Below the pieces are notes generated by a model. The model did no database searches. It saw only the letters and a list, made by a program, of their open reading frames with translations, and was not told the origin of the DNA. From Rhodocaloribacter litoris (lineage in GTDB: Bacteria; Bacteroidota; Rhodothermia; Rhodothermales; ISCAR-4553), in NCBI RefSeq assembly GCF_011682235.2, contig NZ_CP076718.1, positions 211,817-275,816 of the forward strand: a stretch of DNA of 64,000 bases. The letters run 5' to 3'. Both the position numbers and the translations under genes were made by a program. Shown piece by piece: positions 46,172-55,509 of the stretch. How positions within the stretch are numbered: the first letter of the stretch is position 1; each line of letters opens with the position of its first letter.

Positions 46172-47443
46172 TCAGAGGATATGCCGGAGCACCTCCTCGT
46201 CGTGCTCGGACGTGTTGTTCAGGATGAGGTGCCCCATGCGGTCGCGCTTCGTCTGCAGGTAGCGCTCGTTGACCTCGTTGGGAGGGATCTCGATGGGCAC
46301 GCGCTCGACGATCTCCAGGCCGTAACCCGCCAGTCCGATGCGCTTGGTCGGGTTGTTCGTCATCAGCCGCAGCTTGCGGATACCCAGGTCGCGGAGGATC
46401 TGGCAGCCGATGCCGTAGTCGCGATGGTCCATCTTGAATCCCAGCGCCTCGTTGGCCTCGACCGTGTCCAGCCCTTCCTCCTGCAGGCGGTAAGCGCGTA
46501 GCTTGTTGAGCAGTCCGATGCCGCGCCCTTCCTGCTTCATGTACAGGACGACGCCCCGGCCTTCGCGTTCGACCTGCTGCATGGCGCGGGCGAGCTGGTC
46601 GCCGCAGTCGCATCGCTTCGAGCCAAAGATATCGCCGGTGACGCACTGGGAGTGCACCCGCACGAGCACGGGCTCGTCCTCGTTCCACGTCCCTTTCGTC
46701 AGCGCCAGGTGGACGTCGCCCGTGAGGCGCTCTTCGTAGGCCACGAGGCGAAAATCCCCGTAGCGCGTGGGCATCTGCACCTCCACGACGCGCTCGATCA
46801 GCTTCTCGGTGCGCATCCGGTAGGCGATCAGATCCTTGATGGTGATGAGCCGCATGTCGAACCGGCGGGCGATCTCGCGGAGCTCGGGCACACGGGCCAT
46901 GGTGCCGTCGTCGTTCATGATCTCGACGAGCACGCCGGCCGGGTAGAGCCCCGCCAGCCGGGCCAGGTCGACGGCGGCCTCGGTATGGCCGGCGCGCCGC
47001 AGCACCCCGCCCTGCTGGGCCCGCAGCGGGAAGACGTGACCGGGCCGTCCGAAGTCCTCGGGCCGTGCCTTCGGGTCGGCCAGGGCCCGGATGGTCCGCG
47101 CCCGGTCGGCCGCCGAGATGCCCGTGGTGGTGCCGATCCGGTAGTCGACCGACACGGTGAAGGGGGTGTCGTAGAGGGCGGTGTTGGAGGGCACCATCAT
47201 CCCGAGGTCGAGTTCCTGAGCCCGTTCCCGGGTGATGGGTACGCAGATGAGTCCCCGCCCTTCCTTGGCCATGAAGTTGACCAGTTCGGGCGTCACCAGC
47301 TCGGCGGCGGCGATGAAGTCGCCTTCGTTTTCGCGATCTTCGTCGTCGACCACAATGACGAGCCGGCCGGCCCGGATGTCGGCGATGGCGTCTTCAATCC
47401 GGTCAAACGGGGGCGACGGCGTGGGCGGATGCGCCTGGGTCAT
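46172..47443 (-). CDS. ribBA: Bifunctional 3,4-dihydroxy-2-butanone-4-phosphate synthase / GTP cyclohydrolase II
   Basis: 423 residues. Residues 1 to about 210 are the RibB part ([39 protein letters not shown]). The remainder is the RibA part with the zinc motif [22 protein letters not shown] and [10 protein letters not shown]. It supplies both precursors of riboflavin. ATG 47443 was chosen as the conserved start. No FMN riboswitch is visible upstream. It converges with the ECF sigma gene. Confidence 0.96.
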   Translation of the reverse strand: MTQAHPPTPSPPFDRIEDAIADIRAGRLVIVVDDEDRENEGDFIAAAELVTPELVNFMAKEGRGLICVPITRERAQELDLGMMVPSNTALYDTPFTVSVDYRIGTTTGISAADRARTIRALADPKARPEDFGRPGHVFPLRAQQGGVLRRAGHTEAAVDLARLAGLYPAGVLVEIMNDDGTMARVPELREIARRFDMRLITIKDLIAYRMRTEKLIERVVEVQMPTRYGDFRLVAYEERLTGDVHLALTKGTWNEDEPVLVRVHSQCVTGDIFGSKRCDCGDQLARAMQQVEREGRGVVLYMKQEGRGIGLLNKLRAYRLQEEGLDTVEANEALGFKMDHRDYGIGCQILRDLGIRKLRLMTNNPTKRIGLAGYGLEIVERVPIEIPPNEVNERYLQTKRDRMGHLILNNTSEHDEEVLRHIL

Positions 47444-47608
47444 GGAGGTCGTCGAATGGCTCGGAAAGGGCTTGCGTCCCCGGTGCGGCACGCGGGGCGA
47501 ACGCATGGCCCCGGAGACGCTCCAAAATCATGTGCTTGAACGGGAGGAGCCGGATGAGGTTCTTTCCTCACGAGAGCTTCAACAAGCACGCGACCCGGGG
47601 TGGAAACG

Positions 47609-47653
47609 AAAAAACCCGTCCGTACGGGCCGGTGACGGCGTACGGACGGGTTT
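47609..47653 (-). terminator. Rho-independent terminator of tRNA-Pro
   Basis: A perfect 15-bp stem (47612-47626 with 47639-47653) followed, on the minus strand, by a run of T from the A-tract at 47609-47614. It starts 8 bp after the tRNA end. Confidence 0.9.
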
Positions 47654-47661
47654 CCCTCAGG

Positions 47662-47735
47662 TCGGGACGGCGGGATTTGAACCCACGACCCCTTGCACCC
47701 CATGCAAGTGCGCTACCGGACTGCGCTACGTCCCG
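47662..47735 (-). tRNA. tRNA-Pro (GGG)
   Basis: Minus strand cloverleaf: acceptor CGGGACG/CGTCCCG, anticodon stem CTTGC/GCAAG with loop ATGGGGT (anticodon GGG), T arm GTGGGTTCAAATCCCGC, discriminator A. It lies 24 bp downstream of the MerR-type gene on the same strand, with no separate promoter seen, so it is probably processed from that transcript. Confidence 0.96.
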
Positions 47736-47759
47736 ATCCGGTCGAAAACAAAGAAAACC

Positions 47760-48101
47760 TCAGAGGCTTTTCAAGAGCTTCTCTAAAAATACGCGGAGCT
47801 CGAGAAGTTCCCGGCGAAAGGCCGTTTCATCCTTTTTTGCGCCGTCGGACGCCTTTCGCTCCTCTTCCAGCGCCTGCCGGGCCCCGGCGATGGTGTACTT
47901 CTCGTCGCGCAAAAGCGCCTGGATCCGCCGGAGCACGGCGATGTCGTCCTCGGTGTAGATCCGCTTGCCGGCCCGGCTCTTGCGCGGGTGCAACTGCGGG
48001 AACTCGGTCTCCCAGTAACGGAGTACGTGTGCTTTCTCGCCCAGCAGTTCGGCCACCTCGCTGATGGAGTAATACAGTTTCTTGATGCCTTCTTCCTCCA
48101 T
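47760..48101 (-). CDS. MerR family transcriptional regulator
   Basis: 113 residues. The MerR winged HTH is at about 8-75: [48 protein letters not shown]. The C-terminal helix (RQALEEERK) is short and no effector-binding cysteines are seen. ATG 48101 starts right before the HTH; a long upstream frame looks non-coding. The target is unknown. tRNA-Pro follows 24 bp downstream. Confidence 0.9.
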   Translation of the reverse strand: MEEEGIKKLYYSISEVAELLGEKAHVLRYWETEFPQLHPRKSRAGKRIYTEDDIAVLRRIQALLRDEKYTIAGARQALEEERKASDGAKKDETAFRRELLELRVFLEKLLKSL

Positions 48102-48265
48102 GAAACGCTGCGTTCTCTGATGATCCCGCGGGCGACCGGGGTCCAGGGGCGTCGCAACGGCACCGCCCGGCCGCCGCCCGATGAATTTTGCCTTCAAAGT
48201 ACGAAAGGAAGGAGGCGAAAGCATCGCGTTGCCCTGTATTTTGTCGCTTTTCACCGCCCGCTCCC

Positions 48266-49201
48266 ATGACCGACACCCGAGCCTCCGGCTGGAAGACGGA
48301 CGCCATGCTGCTGTTCGTCACCCTGGTCTGGGGTTGCAACTTTCCCGTGATCAAAGCCGTGCTGGCCGTGATGCCGGCACACGCCATGAACGCCGTGCGG
48401 CTGCTCATCTCCGCGCTGGTGCTGGGAGGTTATTACGCCGTCCAGGGGCGGCGTCAGGGCACGCCGCTCCTGGCCCCGCTCCGCCAGGCGCCGGGGATGC
48501 TCCTCGCGCTGGGGCTGCTCGGCTACTTCCTGTACCAGGTGGCGTTCATCGTGGGCCTGGACCACACGGCGGCGGGCAGCGCCGCCATCATCATGGCGAG
48601 CGTGCCGCTGTGGTCCGCGCTGGTCGGTCACACTTTCGGATTCGAACGGCTGCGCCGGCTCGGCTGGGCCGGCCTGCTGGTGACCCTCGTCGGCACGGCC
48701 CTCATCGTGGTCTTCGGCCCCCGCACGGTCGACTTCGGGGGCGGCGTGCTCTTCGGCAACGTCGTGATGGTCGGTGCCGCCGTCTGCTGGGGATGCTACA
48801 CGGCGCTCAACCGGCCCGTCCTGCGCCGGGTCTCCCCGCTGGCGCTCTCGCTCTTCGGCCTCCTGTTCTCCCTGCCCCTGCTCTTCCTGGTAGCCCTCCC
48901 CTCGTTCGACGAGATCGCGTGGGGACGGGTGAACGGATGGACGTGGGCGGCCCTGCTCTACTCGGGCGGCCTCTCGACGGGGCTGGCGCCGGTGCTCTGG
49001 AGTGCCTCGGTGCACCGGGTGGGAGCCGCCCACACCACCGCCTTCGGGAATCTGGTGCCGTTCATCGCCCTCTTCGCCGGCTTCTTTTTCCTGGACGAAC
49101 CGATCAACCTGGCGCAGTTGCTCGGCGGAGGCCTCATCATCGCCGGCATCATGCTCGTTCGACGGGTACGGGGAACCGCCCGGCCGCCGGCCCGCGTGTA
49201 A
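48266..49201 (+). CDS. EamA/DMT-family transporter
   Basis: 311 residues, ten hydrophobic segments in two EamA repeats. The first has FVTLVWGCNFPVIKAVLAVMPAHAMNAVRLLI, the second AVCWGCYTALNRPVLRRVSPLALSLFG and ends GLIIAGIMLVRRV. This is an inner-membrane drug/metabolite exporter; the substrate is unknown. ATG 48266 gives a short cytoplasmic lead. Confidence 0.93.
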   Translation: MTDTRASGWKTDAMLLFVTLVWGCNFPVIKAVLAVMPAHAMNAVRLLISALVLGGYYAVQGRRQGTPLLAPLRQAPGMLLALGLLGYFLYQVAFIVGLDHTAAGSAAIIMASVPLWSALVGHTFGFERLRRLGWAGLLVTLVGTALIVVFGPRTVDFGGGVLFGNVVMVGAAVCWGCYTALNRPVLRRVSPLALSLFGLLFSLPLLFLVALPSFDEIAWGRVNGWTWAALLYSGGLSTGLAPVLWSASVHRVGAAHTTAFGNLVPFIALFAGFFFLDEPINLAQLLGGGLIIAGIMLVRRVRGTARPPARV

Positions 49202-49269
49202 GCCCCCGGCACCGGAACCCGCACGGCCCGCCGGTCTTTCCGCAACCCATTCCGAAGAACACCCTGTTC

Positions 49270-50112
49270 ATGCTCCCCTGCCCCGGTCTCTCCCACCGCT
49301 TCCCGCGCGGCGTCCTCGTCCTGACGGGATGGTTCCTCCTCGTGGCCGGGGTGTTCGAAGCCCGACCGGTCCTGGCCCGGCAGGCGCTGGCGAACACGGC
49401 TCCGCAGATGCTCGGCCTCCAGTTCGACGCCTTCCCGGACACCGAAGCCCGGCAACTGCTGCTGCTGGCCGCCCGCCGCGTGCCGGTGGCGCTGCTCCTG
49501 CCCGCCGTCTCGTCGGACAGCCACTTCGACGTCCTCTTCGGAGCCGCCGGTGCCCGCTTCGGCAACGACCTGCCGACCCGCTTCCGCTGGCGTGCCGGCC
49601 TGCTGGACCTCGACGTCTTCCGCCCCCCCTTCGGGGCCGGCCTCACCCTCCTCGACGTGGACCGCGCCGGGGTACCCGACCTCCACGCCCGCTGGCTCGC
49701 CGTGCGCCTCGGACCCTCCCTCCGGCTCGGCGGCCCCGCCTTTTTCGTCGAACCGCGCTTCATCGGCAACGGCGCCCTCAGCTCCCTCCGGCTCGGCCAG
49801 ACCCAGTACGACGGGCTCGGACCGGGCACGCGTGACACCCGCACCGCGCTCGAGGCCGGCTACACCGCCGGGCTGCTGGTCCAGCTCGGCCCCCACCTCC
49901 ACCTGACCGCCTCCTCCGGGTACCAGATCCATTACGGCGGCCCCGATCCCTCCTTCCACCGGCGCCGCCTCGGCGTGCTCTATGCACCGGAGAGCCGCCT
50001 CCAGGTTTTCGCGGCATACGGCTACGAAAAAGCGTCCCTCGGCCCCCGGACCCTGCGCTTCGAGCACTTCCACGCAGGCCTCCGCTTTCTCCCCGCCGCC
50101 GGCGGGCTCTGA
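49270..50112 (+). CDS. Hypothetical exported protein, outer-membrane beta-barrel-like
   Basis: 280 residues; family not recognised. A signal peptide (GVLVLTGWFLLVAGVFEARPVLA) is followed by alternating hydrophobic strands with Gly and aromatic residues (GLLVQLGPHLHLTASSGYQIHYG, LQVFAAYGYEKASL, FHAGLRFLP). This pattern suggests an outer-membrane barrel. It is 68 bp downstream of the EamA transporter on the same strand, which may mean co-transcription. Confidence 0.7.
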   Translation: MLPCPGLSHRFPRGVLVLTGWFLLVAGVFEARPVLARQALANTAPQMLGLQFDAFPDTEARQLLLLAARRVPVALLLPAVSSDSHFDVLFGAAGARFGNDLPTRFRWRAGLLDLDVFRPPFGAGLTLLDVDRAGVPDLHARWLAVRLGPSLRLGGPAFFVEPRFIGNGALSSLRLGQTQYDGLGPGTRDTRTALEAGYTAGLLVQLGPHLHLTASSGYQIHYGGPDPSFHRRRLGVLYAPESRLQVFAAYGYEKASLGPRTLRFEHFHAGLRFLPAAGGL

Positions 50113-50174
50113 CCGAGCCGCCGTATGTACGGCGTGCGAAACGCCTCCCACGGCCATGTGAGGTACGCACCGCC

Positions 50175-53100
50175 TCAGACGCCGATCATCTGGAAACGGG
50201 ATCCTTCGACGGGATCCTTCTCCACCTCGATCCGCACGGGAAAAGCCTCTTTGAGCTGATCCAGGTGGGTGATGACAATGATCTTGTCGAAGTCGTCCTG
50301 GATGGTCTGGATGGCCTCGACCATGTTCTCCACGCCCTGTTCGTCCTGGGTGCCGAAGCCTTCGTCGACGACGAGGGTGCGCACGCGGACGCCGCTGCGC
50401 TCGGCCAGGAGCTGGGCCAGGGCGATGCGGAGGGCGAAGTTGACGCGGAAGGCTTCCCCGCCGGAGAACGTCTCGTAGGGCCGCGGCACCCCCTGTTCGT
50501 CGGTGATGATGATCTCGAGCGTCTCTTTGGTTCCGCCGGTCTTCTTATCCTTGAGCGTTTCGAGGTGGACGTACATCTTGCCGTCGGTCAGGCGGGCGAG
50601 CAGCTCGTTGGCGCGCTCTTCGATCTCGGGCAGGGTCTGTTCGATGATGAGCGACGGGATGCCGTGCTTGCCGAAGGCGGCGCGGAGATGCCGGTAGATG
50701 GTACGTTCGGTGCGTGCGGCGGCGTGGGCCTTCCGCTGTGCCGTGAGGGCTTCGCGGTCCTGCCGGGCCTGTTCGAGACGGGAGCGCAGCTCGCCGGCCC
50801 GGGTGTGCAGGTCGCTCAGGGCCTGCTCCCGCCCGGCACAGGCCGCGGCCAGCTCACGCTGCCGGCGGACCAGCTCGTCGCGCCCGGCCAGGTCGGCCTC
50901 GAGCCGGGTGAGCCGCCCGGCCAGCGCCTCCCGCTCCGCCTTCGCCCTCGCCAGGCGCTCGTCGATCCGGGCAACCTGCTCTTTCCAGTCAGCCCGGTTG
51001 GCGCGGGCGTGCAGCAACTCCTTCATCCGCTCGCCGGCCTTCTCGACCTCCCGGAGCATCCGGCGCACCTCCTCCAGGCGGGCCGGGTCGAAGCCGATCT
51101 CGGCCTGCCGGGCCTCCAGGTGGCGGATCTGCTCCTGGATGGGTCCGAAGACCGAGCCGTCGTCGAGCCGGGTACGCAGGGTTTCCAGCTCCGGCTCCTT
51201 CCGCTGAAGGCGTTGTTCGAGCTGCTGCTTGCGACCGGCCACCTCCTCCAGCCGCCGGAGCTTTTCCTCGAACCGTTCCACCTGGCCGGCCTGGTCGCGC
51301 AGGCGCTCGTAGGCCGCCTCGTCGAAGGGACAGGCGTCGAGACGCTCGCGCAGGGTCTGGAGCCGTGCCCGCACCTCGTGCCCGAAATCCTCGTCGGCGA
51401 GGCGGCGGCGCAGGGCCTCGGCCTCCTTGCGGCGTGCCGCCAGGGCCTCCTGCGCCGTACGGGCGTGGGCGATGCGCTGCTCGATCGCCGCCAGCGATGC
51501 GACCCGGTCGGCGAGTTGCCTGGCCTCGTTCTCCACGGCCCGGTACCGATCGAGCAGGGTCTGGCGAGCCGCCATCTTTTCCTCGATCCCGTGCTGCATC
51601 TCCTCCAGCTCTTTCCGGAGCCGATCCATTTCGGTTCGGTACCGGGCTTCCACCTCGGCCCGGTGTGCCGGGGTGAGCGGCGTGCCACAGGTGGGGCAGG
51701 CCTCCTCCTCGAAGTCGAGCAACCGGCGCAGTGCTTCCTCCTGCTTTTTCAGGCTTTCCTGACGGGCCTTCATCAGGCCCTCCCGCTCCCTGATCTGCTC
51801 GCGCAACGCCTGCCCTTCCTGTCGGATCCGGTCCAGCGCTTCCTGGAGTTGCCGGTGCCGGTCCACGGCCGCTGCGCAGGCCTGCCGTTCCTGCTCCAGG
51901 CCGTCGGGGTCGGGCAGGGTGGCGGCTTCGCGCTCGATGCCGGCCTCCAGCGCGTGCAACCGCCCGCCGAGGGCCTCCCGTTCCTGCATCAGGCGCTGCT
52001 CGGCGGCGGTGATCTCCTCCTCCAGCCGGCGTCGCCGGGTGAGCACGTCGGTCAGGTCTTTGAACTGCCGGGCCGCGGTCCGGGCCGCCTCCAGCTGTCG
52101 CCGTACGGCCGGCAACTCGACCAGCTCGGCCTCGCACCGGGACAGCTCGTCCCGATCTGCCTTCAGCTCGACGGTCAGTCTGTGGATCTGGTTCTCGAGC
52201 GCGTTCTTCCGGTCCTTCAGCTCCTCCCGTTGCTGCCGGATCTGCTTCTCGACGGCCTCGTAGAGATGCTGCCTGTCGAGGAGGTCGTCATACGTCTTCC
52301 GGAGGGTTTCGTAGCGCTGGTGCTCCCGCTCGATCTCCGCCTGCCGGGCGATGAGGGCGTCGGCTTCCCGGATGCGTTCCAGAAGTTGCCGCCGCTCCTC
52401 CTCGTCGGCGTGACGGCGCCGGTCGAGCCCGTCGAGGGCTTCCCGGGTGGTGAGGGCTTCCTGCGCCCGGGCCTCGAGGGCGGCCAGGCGTTCGGCCAGC
52501 TGCCGTTCCTCGGCCCGGAGCCGTTCGAGCGTCGCCGCCTCCTCGGCAATCTGCGCCTCCACCCGGGCGTGCTCCTCCTTCCAGGCGGGCTCCCCGGCCA
52601 GGGCGTTCTTGAGGCGCTCGATCTCGCGTTCGGCCAGGTCGACGTCCGCCTCGGCCTTGCGGAGGCGCTCGCGGGCCATCTCGGCCAGGCGATCGTAGCG
52701 GCCCAGGTTCAGGATGCGGGCCAGGATCTGCTTGCGCTCGGCAGGCCGTTTCTTCGTGAACTCGTCGGAACGCCCCTGCAGCAGGAAGGCCGAGTTGATG
52801 AAGGTGTCGTAGTCGAGCCCCAGAATGTTGTTCAGGACCTGCTGCGTCTCGCGGATCGAGGCCCCGGTGAGGGGCCGGTAGTCGTCCTGGGCCGGGTCGA
52901 AGACGTGTACCTCGAGGCCGGGCTTGCTCGTCTTACCCGTCTTCGTCTTCTCATACCAGCGCAAGACGCGGTAGCGGGTTCCCTCGAGGTCGAAGACGAG
53001 CTCGACCTGCATGCGCCGGGCTCCGATGCGCAGCAGATCGTCGTCGGGCTTGCGGCTGTCGCTCGACTTGCGGGCCTCCCCCCAGAGCGCCCAGGTGATC

Positions 53101-53234
53101 GCATCCAGCAGGGCCGACTTACCCTGCCCGTTGCGCCCGGAGAGACAGGCCACGCGGAACTGTTCGAAGTCGAGCGTCGGCGCGGCGGTGCCGTAGCTGA
53201 GAAAGTTGTGCAGGCGTAGCGCGACGGGTACCAT
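50175..53234 (-). CDS. sbcC: SbcC/Rad50-type SMC ATPase
   Basis: 1019 residues. Walker A GRNGQGKS at 33-40, then the long coiled coil, a zinc hook CPTCGTPL near residue 512 and a second coiled coil. The C-terminus has the ABC signature FSGGEAFRVNFALRIALAQLL and Walker B LVVDEGFGTQDEQG. It pairs with the SbcD/Mre11 nuclease to process DNA ends and hairpins. sbcD is not adjacent in this window. ATG 53234 starts at MVPVALRLHNFLSYG. Confidence 0.95.
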   Translation of the reverse strand: MVPVALRLHNFLSYGTAAPTLDFEQFRVACLSGRNGQGKSALLDAITWALWGEARKSSDSRKPDDDLLRIGARRMQVELVFDLEGTRYRVLRWYEKTKTGKTSKPGLEVHVFDPAQDDYRPLTGASIRETQQVLNNILGLDYDTFINSAFLLQGRSDEFTKKRPAERKQILARILNLGRYDRLAEMARERLRKAEADVDLAEREIERLKNALAGEPAWKEEHARVEAQIAEEAATLERLRAEERQLAERLAALEARAQEALTTREALDGLDRRRHADEEERRQLLERIREADALIARQAEIEREHQRYETLRKTYDDLLDRQHLYEAVEKQIRQQREELKDRKNALENQIHRLTVELKADRDELSRCEAELVELPAVRRQLEAARTAARQFKDLTDVLTRRRRLEEEITAAEQRLMQEREALGGRLHALEAGIEREAATLPDPDGLEQERQACAAAVDRHRQLQEALDRIRQEGQALREQIREREGLMKARQESLKKQEEALRRLLDFEEEACPTCGTPLTPAHRAEVEARYRTEMDRLRKELEEMQHGIEEKMAARQTLLDRYRAVENEARQLADRVASLAAIEQRIAHARTAQEALAARRKEAEALRRRLADEDFGHEVRARLQTLRERLDACPFDEAAYERLRDQAGQVERFEEKLRRLEEVAGRKQQLEQRLQRKEPELETLRTRLDDGSVFGPIQEQIRHLEARQAEIGFDPARLEEVRRMLREVEKAGERMKELLHARANRADWKEQVARIDERLARAKAEREALAGRLTRLEADLAGRDELVRRQRELAAACAGREQALSDLHTRAGELRSRLEQARQDREALTAQRKAHAAARTERTIYRHLRAAFGKHGIPSLIIEQTLPEIEERANELLARLTDGKMYVHLETLKDKKTGGTKETLEIIITDEQGVPRPYETFSGGEAFRVNFALRIALAQLLAERSGVRVRTLVVDEGFGTQDEQGVENMVEAIQTIQDDFDKIIVITHLDQLKEAFPVRIEVEKDPVEGSRFQMIGV

Positions 53235-53380
53235 GCGTGCAAGAACTACCGGTTGACGATCTTCCCGGGCAACGAAGATACGCCCGCCGGGATCCCCATG
53301 CACGGCCGGTGGAAGCGAGGCAGGGAAGTGTGGAGGGATGGAGGTGTGGATGTTTCGCCATCACCGAGCCGGACGGCCAC

Positions 53381-54607
53381 CTATTTTTCCCGTGTCTTCA
53401 CGACGACCTGGCCTTCGGTGAGGGTACGGTGGACCGGGCACCGGTTGGCGATCTCGACCAGCCGCCCGCGCTGTTCCCGGGTCAGGTCGCCCGCCAGTTC
53501 CACCTCTCGTTCGACGAGATCGATCTTGCCGGTACTGGTTTCACCGGCCCCGCAGTCGCAGTCGCGGGCATGGACCTTCCGGTGAAGCAGGCGCACCGTC
53601 ACCGACTCCAGCGGCCAGTCCTTGCGGTCGGCATACATGCGCAGCGTCATGGCGGTGCAGGCGCCGAGGGCGGCAACGAGCAGGTCATAGGGCGTGGGAC
53701 CGGCGTTCGTCCCCCCCACCGTGCGCGGCTCGTCGGCGAGGAGGGCATGCCCGTTGGCCAGGATCTCGGTGCGGTAGTGCGCGCGGTCGATGTGGGCCAC
53801 GATCCGGTTGTCGGCCGGATCGGGGTGCTTGCGCTCCGCCTGCGACACACCGAGGTATCTGCGGGCCCAGGCCGCGATGACGGTTCCGGCATAACGGGCG
53901 TCCTCCTCGTTCGAGAGCAGGTGGTCGGCCCGGTCGAGCGAGACGAAGCTCTTCGGATGCCGGGCCGCCTCGAAGAGGAGAGCGGCGTTGTCGATCCCGA
54001 CGACCTGGTCCATCGGTGCGTGGAGCAGCATCAGGGGCCGCTTCAGGTCACGCAGCACCCGGCGGACGTTCTGCGCCGCCAGGTCGTCGACGAACGCCTT
54101 CTTCACGGTGAACGCGCGCCCGGCCAGCCGTACCCGGGTCACCCCGTCGCGTTCGATCTCGTCGAGGACGTCTTCGAAGAGGTGCAGGACGTGCTCGGGA
54201 TCGAACGGCGCGCCGATGGTGGCCACCGCCCGCACGGCGTCGAGCTGTGCGGCCGCCTGCAACACGGCGGCACCACCGAGCGAGTGCCCGATCAGGAGCG
54301 CCGGCGGAGCATACGAACGCGCCAGGAAAGCGGCGGCGTCGACCAGGTCTTCGACGTTCGACGAAAAGGTGGTTTCGGCGAAATCCCCTTCGCTCTCGCC
54401 CAGCCCGGTGAAGTCGAACCGGAGGACGGCGATCCCCGCTTCGGTGAGGGCTTCGCTGAGGTAACGCAGGGCGCGGAGGTTCTTCCCACAGGTGAAGCAG
54501 TGGGCAAAAAGGGCACAGGCAAGGGGATCGCCATCGACGGGTAGATCGAGCCGAGCCGAAAGCCGCTGGCCGTTGCGGTTCTCGAAGGTGATGCGTTTGA
54601 AGTTCAT
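53381..54607 (-). CDS. Alpha/beta hydrolase fused to OsmC-like peroxidase domain
   Basis: 408 residues. Residues 1 to about 265 are an alpha/beta hydrolase: LFAHCFTCGKNLRALRYL, nucleophile elbow GHSLGG (107-112, Ser109), later APMDQVVG Asp and RADHLL His. Residues about 275-408 are OsmC-like, with a Cys in GACTAMTLRMYADRK and a second in RCPVHRTL. The two domains may act on related lipid or organic hydroperoxide/ester substrates in one cytoplasmic enzyme, which is inference. Confidence 0.9.
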   Translation of the reverse strand: MNFKRITFENRNGQRLSARLDLPVDGDPLACALFAHCFTCGKNLRALRYLSEALTEAGIAVLRFDFTGLGESEGDFAETTFSSNVEDLVDAAAFLARSYAPPALLIGHSLGGAAVLQAAAQLDAVRAVATIGAPFDPEHVLHLFEDVLDEIERDGVTRVRLAGRAFTVKKAFVDDLAAQNVRRVLRDLKRPLMLLHAPMDQVVGIDNAALLFEAARHPKSFVSLDRADHLLSNEEDARYAGTVIAAWARRYLGVSQAERKHPDPADNRIVAHIDRAHYRTEILANGHALLADEPRTVGGTNAGPTPYDLLVAALGACTAMTLRMYADRKDWPLESVTVRLLHRKVHARDCDCGAGETSTGKIDLVEREVELAGDLTREQRGRLVEIANRCPVHRTLTEGQVVVKTREK

Positions 54608-54655
54608 GGCATTGACAGGTTGATCCCGGAAACACCGGTGGGTTACCCGGCCGGG

Positions 54656-54691
54656 TCATCCGTTGCAACCCGCGCCCGTCTCGATGCGAAA
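54656..54691. repeat. 36-bp direct repeat, left copy (no coding role)
   Basis: Identical over 36 bp to 55474-55509. It ends exactly where the VapC-like frame's stop codon begins (54692). CCGGTGGG precedes both copies, at slightly different spacing. Confidence 0.9.
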
Positions 54692-55083
54692 TCACCCGTC
54701 CGAAAAGTCACGCGGATGGATCCCCAGGCCGGCTGCGATCACCTGCCGGTCATACGTGACATGCGGCACACCCAGGTGCCGTCCCAGGGCGGCATACGTG
54801 GCATCGTAAGCCGTCAGATCATGGTCCGATGCCAGGCGAAGCACAAGTTCGGCTGGTGGTGTGTCCACGATGCGCACCAGGCCCCGGGCCGCACGGAAAC
54901 GGCGAAGGGCATCGTCCACAGAAAACGTGTTCTGCCGGATATACCGCCACATGACGTTCAAAAACTCGCTCTCCCACAGCGGTGGTACGATCCATTCCGG
55001 ATCGTGCTGAAACAGCTTTCGGACCTCGGACGTGTGGGCTCCCTCTACAGATAAACCGAGAGATTGACGTCCGCTACGATCAT
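54692..55083 (-). pseudogene. PIN-domain (VapC-like) toxin, frameshifted
   Basis: From ATG 55083 the first 12 residues (MIVADVNLSVYL) fit the N-terminus of a VapC PIN domain, with Asp5 as first acidic ligand; a TAG then stops the frame at 55045-55047. Shifting by one base restores VEGAHTSEVRKLFQHDPEWIV, then WESEFLNVMWRYIRQ and LTAYDATYAALGRHLGV with the other acidic residues. A single missing base near 55048-55050 explains it. An intact protein would be about 130 residues, an Mg-dependent RNase. The start overlaps the antitoxin stop by 4 bp (ATGA). Mutation versus sequencing error is open. Confidence 0.82.
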
Positions 55084-55301
55084 GCGCGTCCCTCCTCGAT
55101 CCACCGCTTGAGCGTGCCGGGTTCCGGTGCCCGGGCCGGTGTCTCTGCCCGAAGGCGATCCGCTTCCCGCAGCAGGGCTTCGGCTTCCTCCGGTCTCCGG
55201 CGGGGAATGATGATGACCTGCACGCTGGTGCCATCCTCAGCCGGGACGTTGACCGTGACGCGACCGTCTTTGACGACGGTCATCATATTGATAGCGTTCA
55301 T
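55080..55301 (-). CDS. Antitoxin-like protein, partner of the PIN-domain toxin
   Basis: 73 residues from ATG 55301. The N-terminus (MMTVVKDGRVTVNVPAEDGTSVQVIIIP) is a short strand-rich DNA-binding region and the C-terminus (PEEAEALLREADRLRAETP) a charged helix for toxin binding. The exact antitoxin family is not recognised. The 4-bp overlap with the toxin frame is typical of TA operons. It remains intact although the toxin frame is broken. Confidence 0.75.
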   Translation of the reverse strand: MNAINMMTVVKDGRVTVNVPAEDGTSVQVIIIPRRRPEEAEALLREADRLRAETPARAPEPGTLKRWIEEGRA

Positions 55302-55473
55302 AGCCACACCGGGATTCGATCTGTTGCATGTACGAGGTTTCATCCTGCATGTTCATCCCCCGGGAGCCCGCCCTTCATGGTTTTTTACCGGGTGAAGCAC
55401 CGGAGGCGTCTCCGGGCGTCCAACGTTCATGGGCGTCGAAGCAGCCGGGGCCGGTACCTGCCGGTGGGCCGGC

Positions 55474-55509
55474 TCATCCGTTGCAACCCGCGCCCGTCTC
55501 GATGCGAAA
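55474..55509. repeat. 36-bp direct repeat, right copy (3' end of the NRDE gene)
   Basis: Includes the last codons and the stop of the NRDE gene. The same 36 bp recurs at 54656-54691, 818 bp away, so the TA module is bracketed by two copies. Confidence 0.9.

Noticed and set aside
47444..47608. Possible FMN riboswitch upstream of ribBA
   Set aside because: The conserved FMN aptamer words (AGGGGC/GGCGG pattern) are not present in the leader.
50265..53219. A 984-codon open frame opposite the sbcC gene
   Set aside because: It is a GC-rich antisense shadow of SbcC: Leu/Gly/Pro-rich, without domains, and the SbcC motifs on the other strand are unambiguous.
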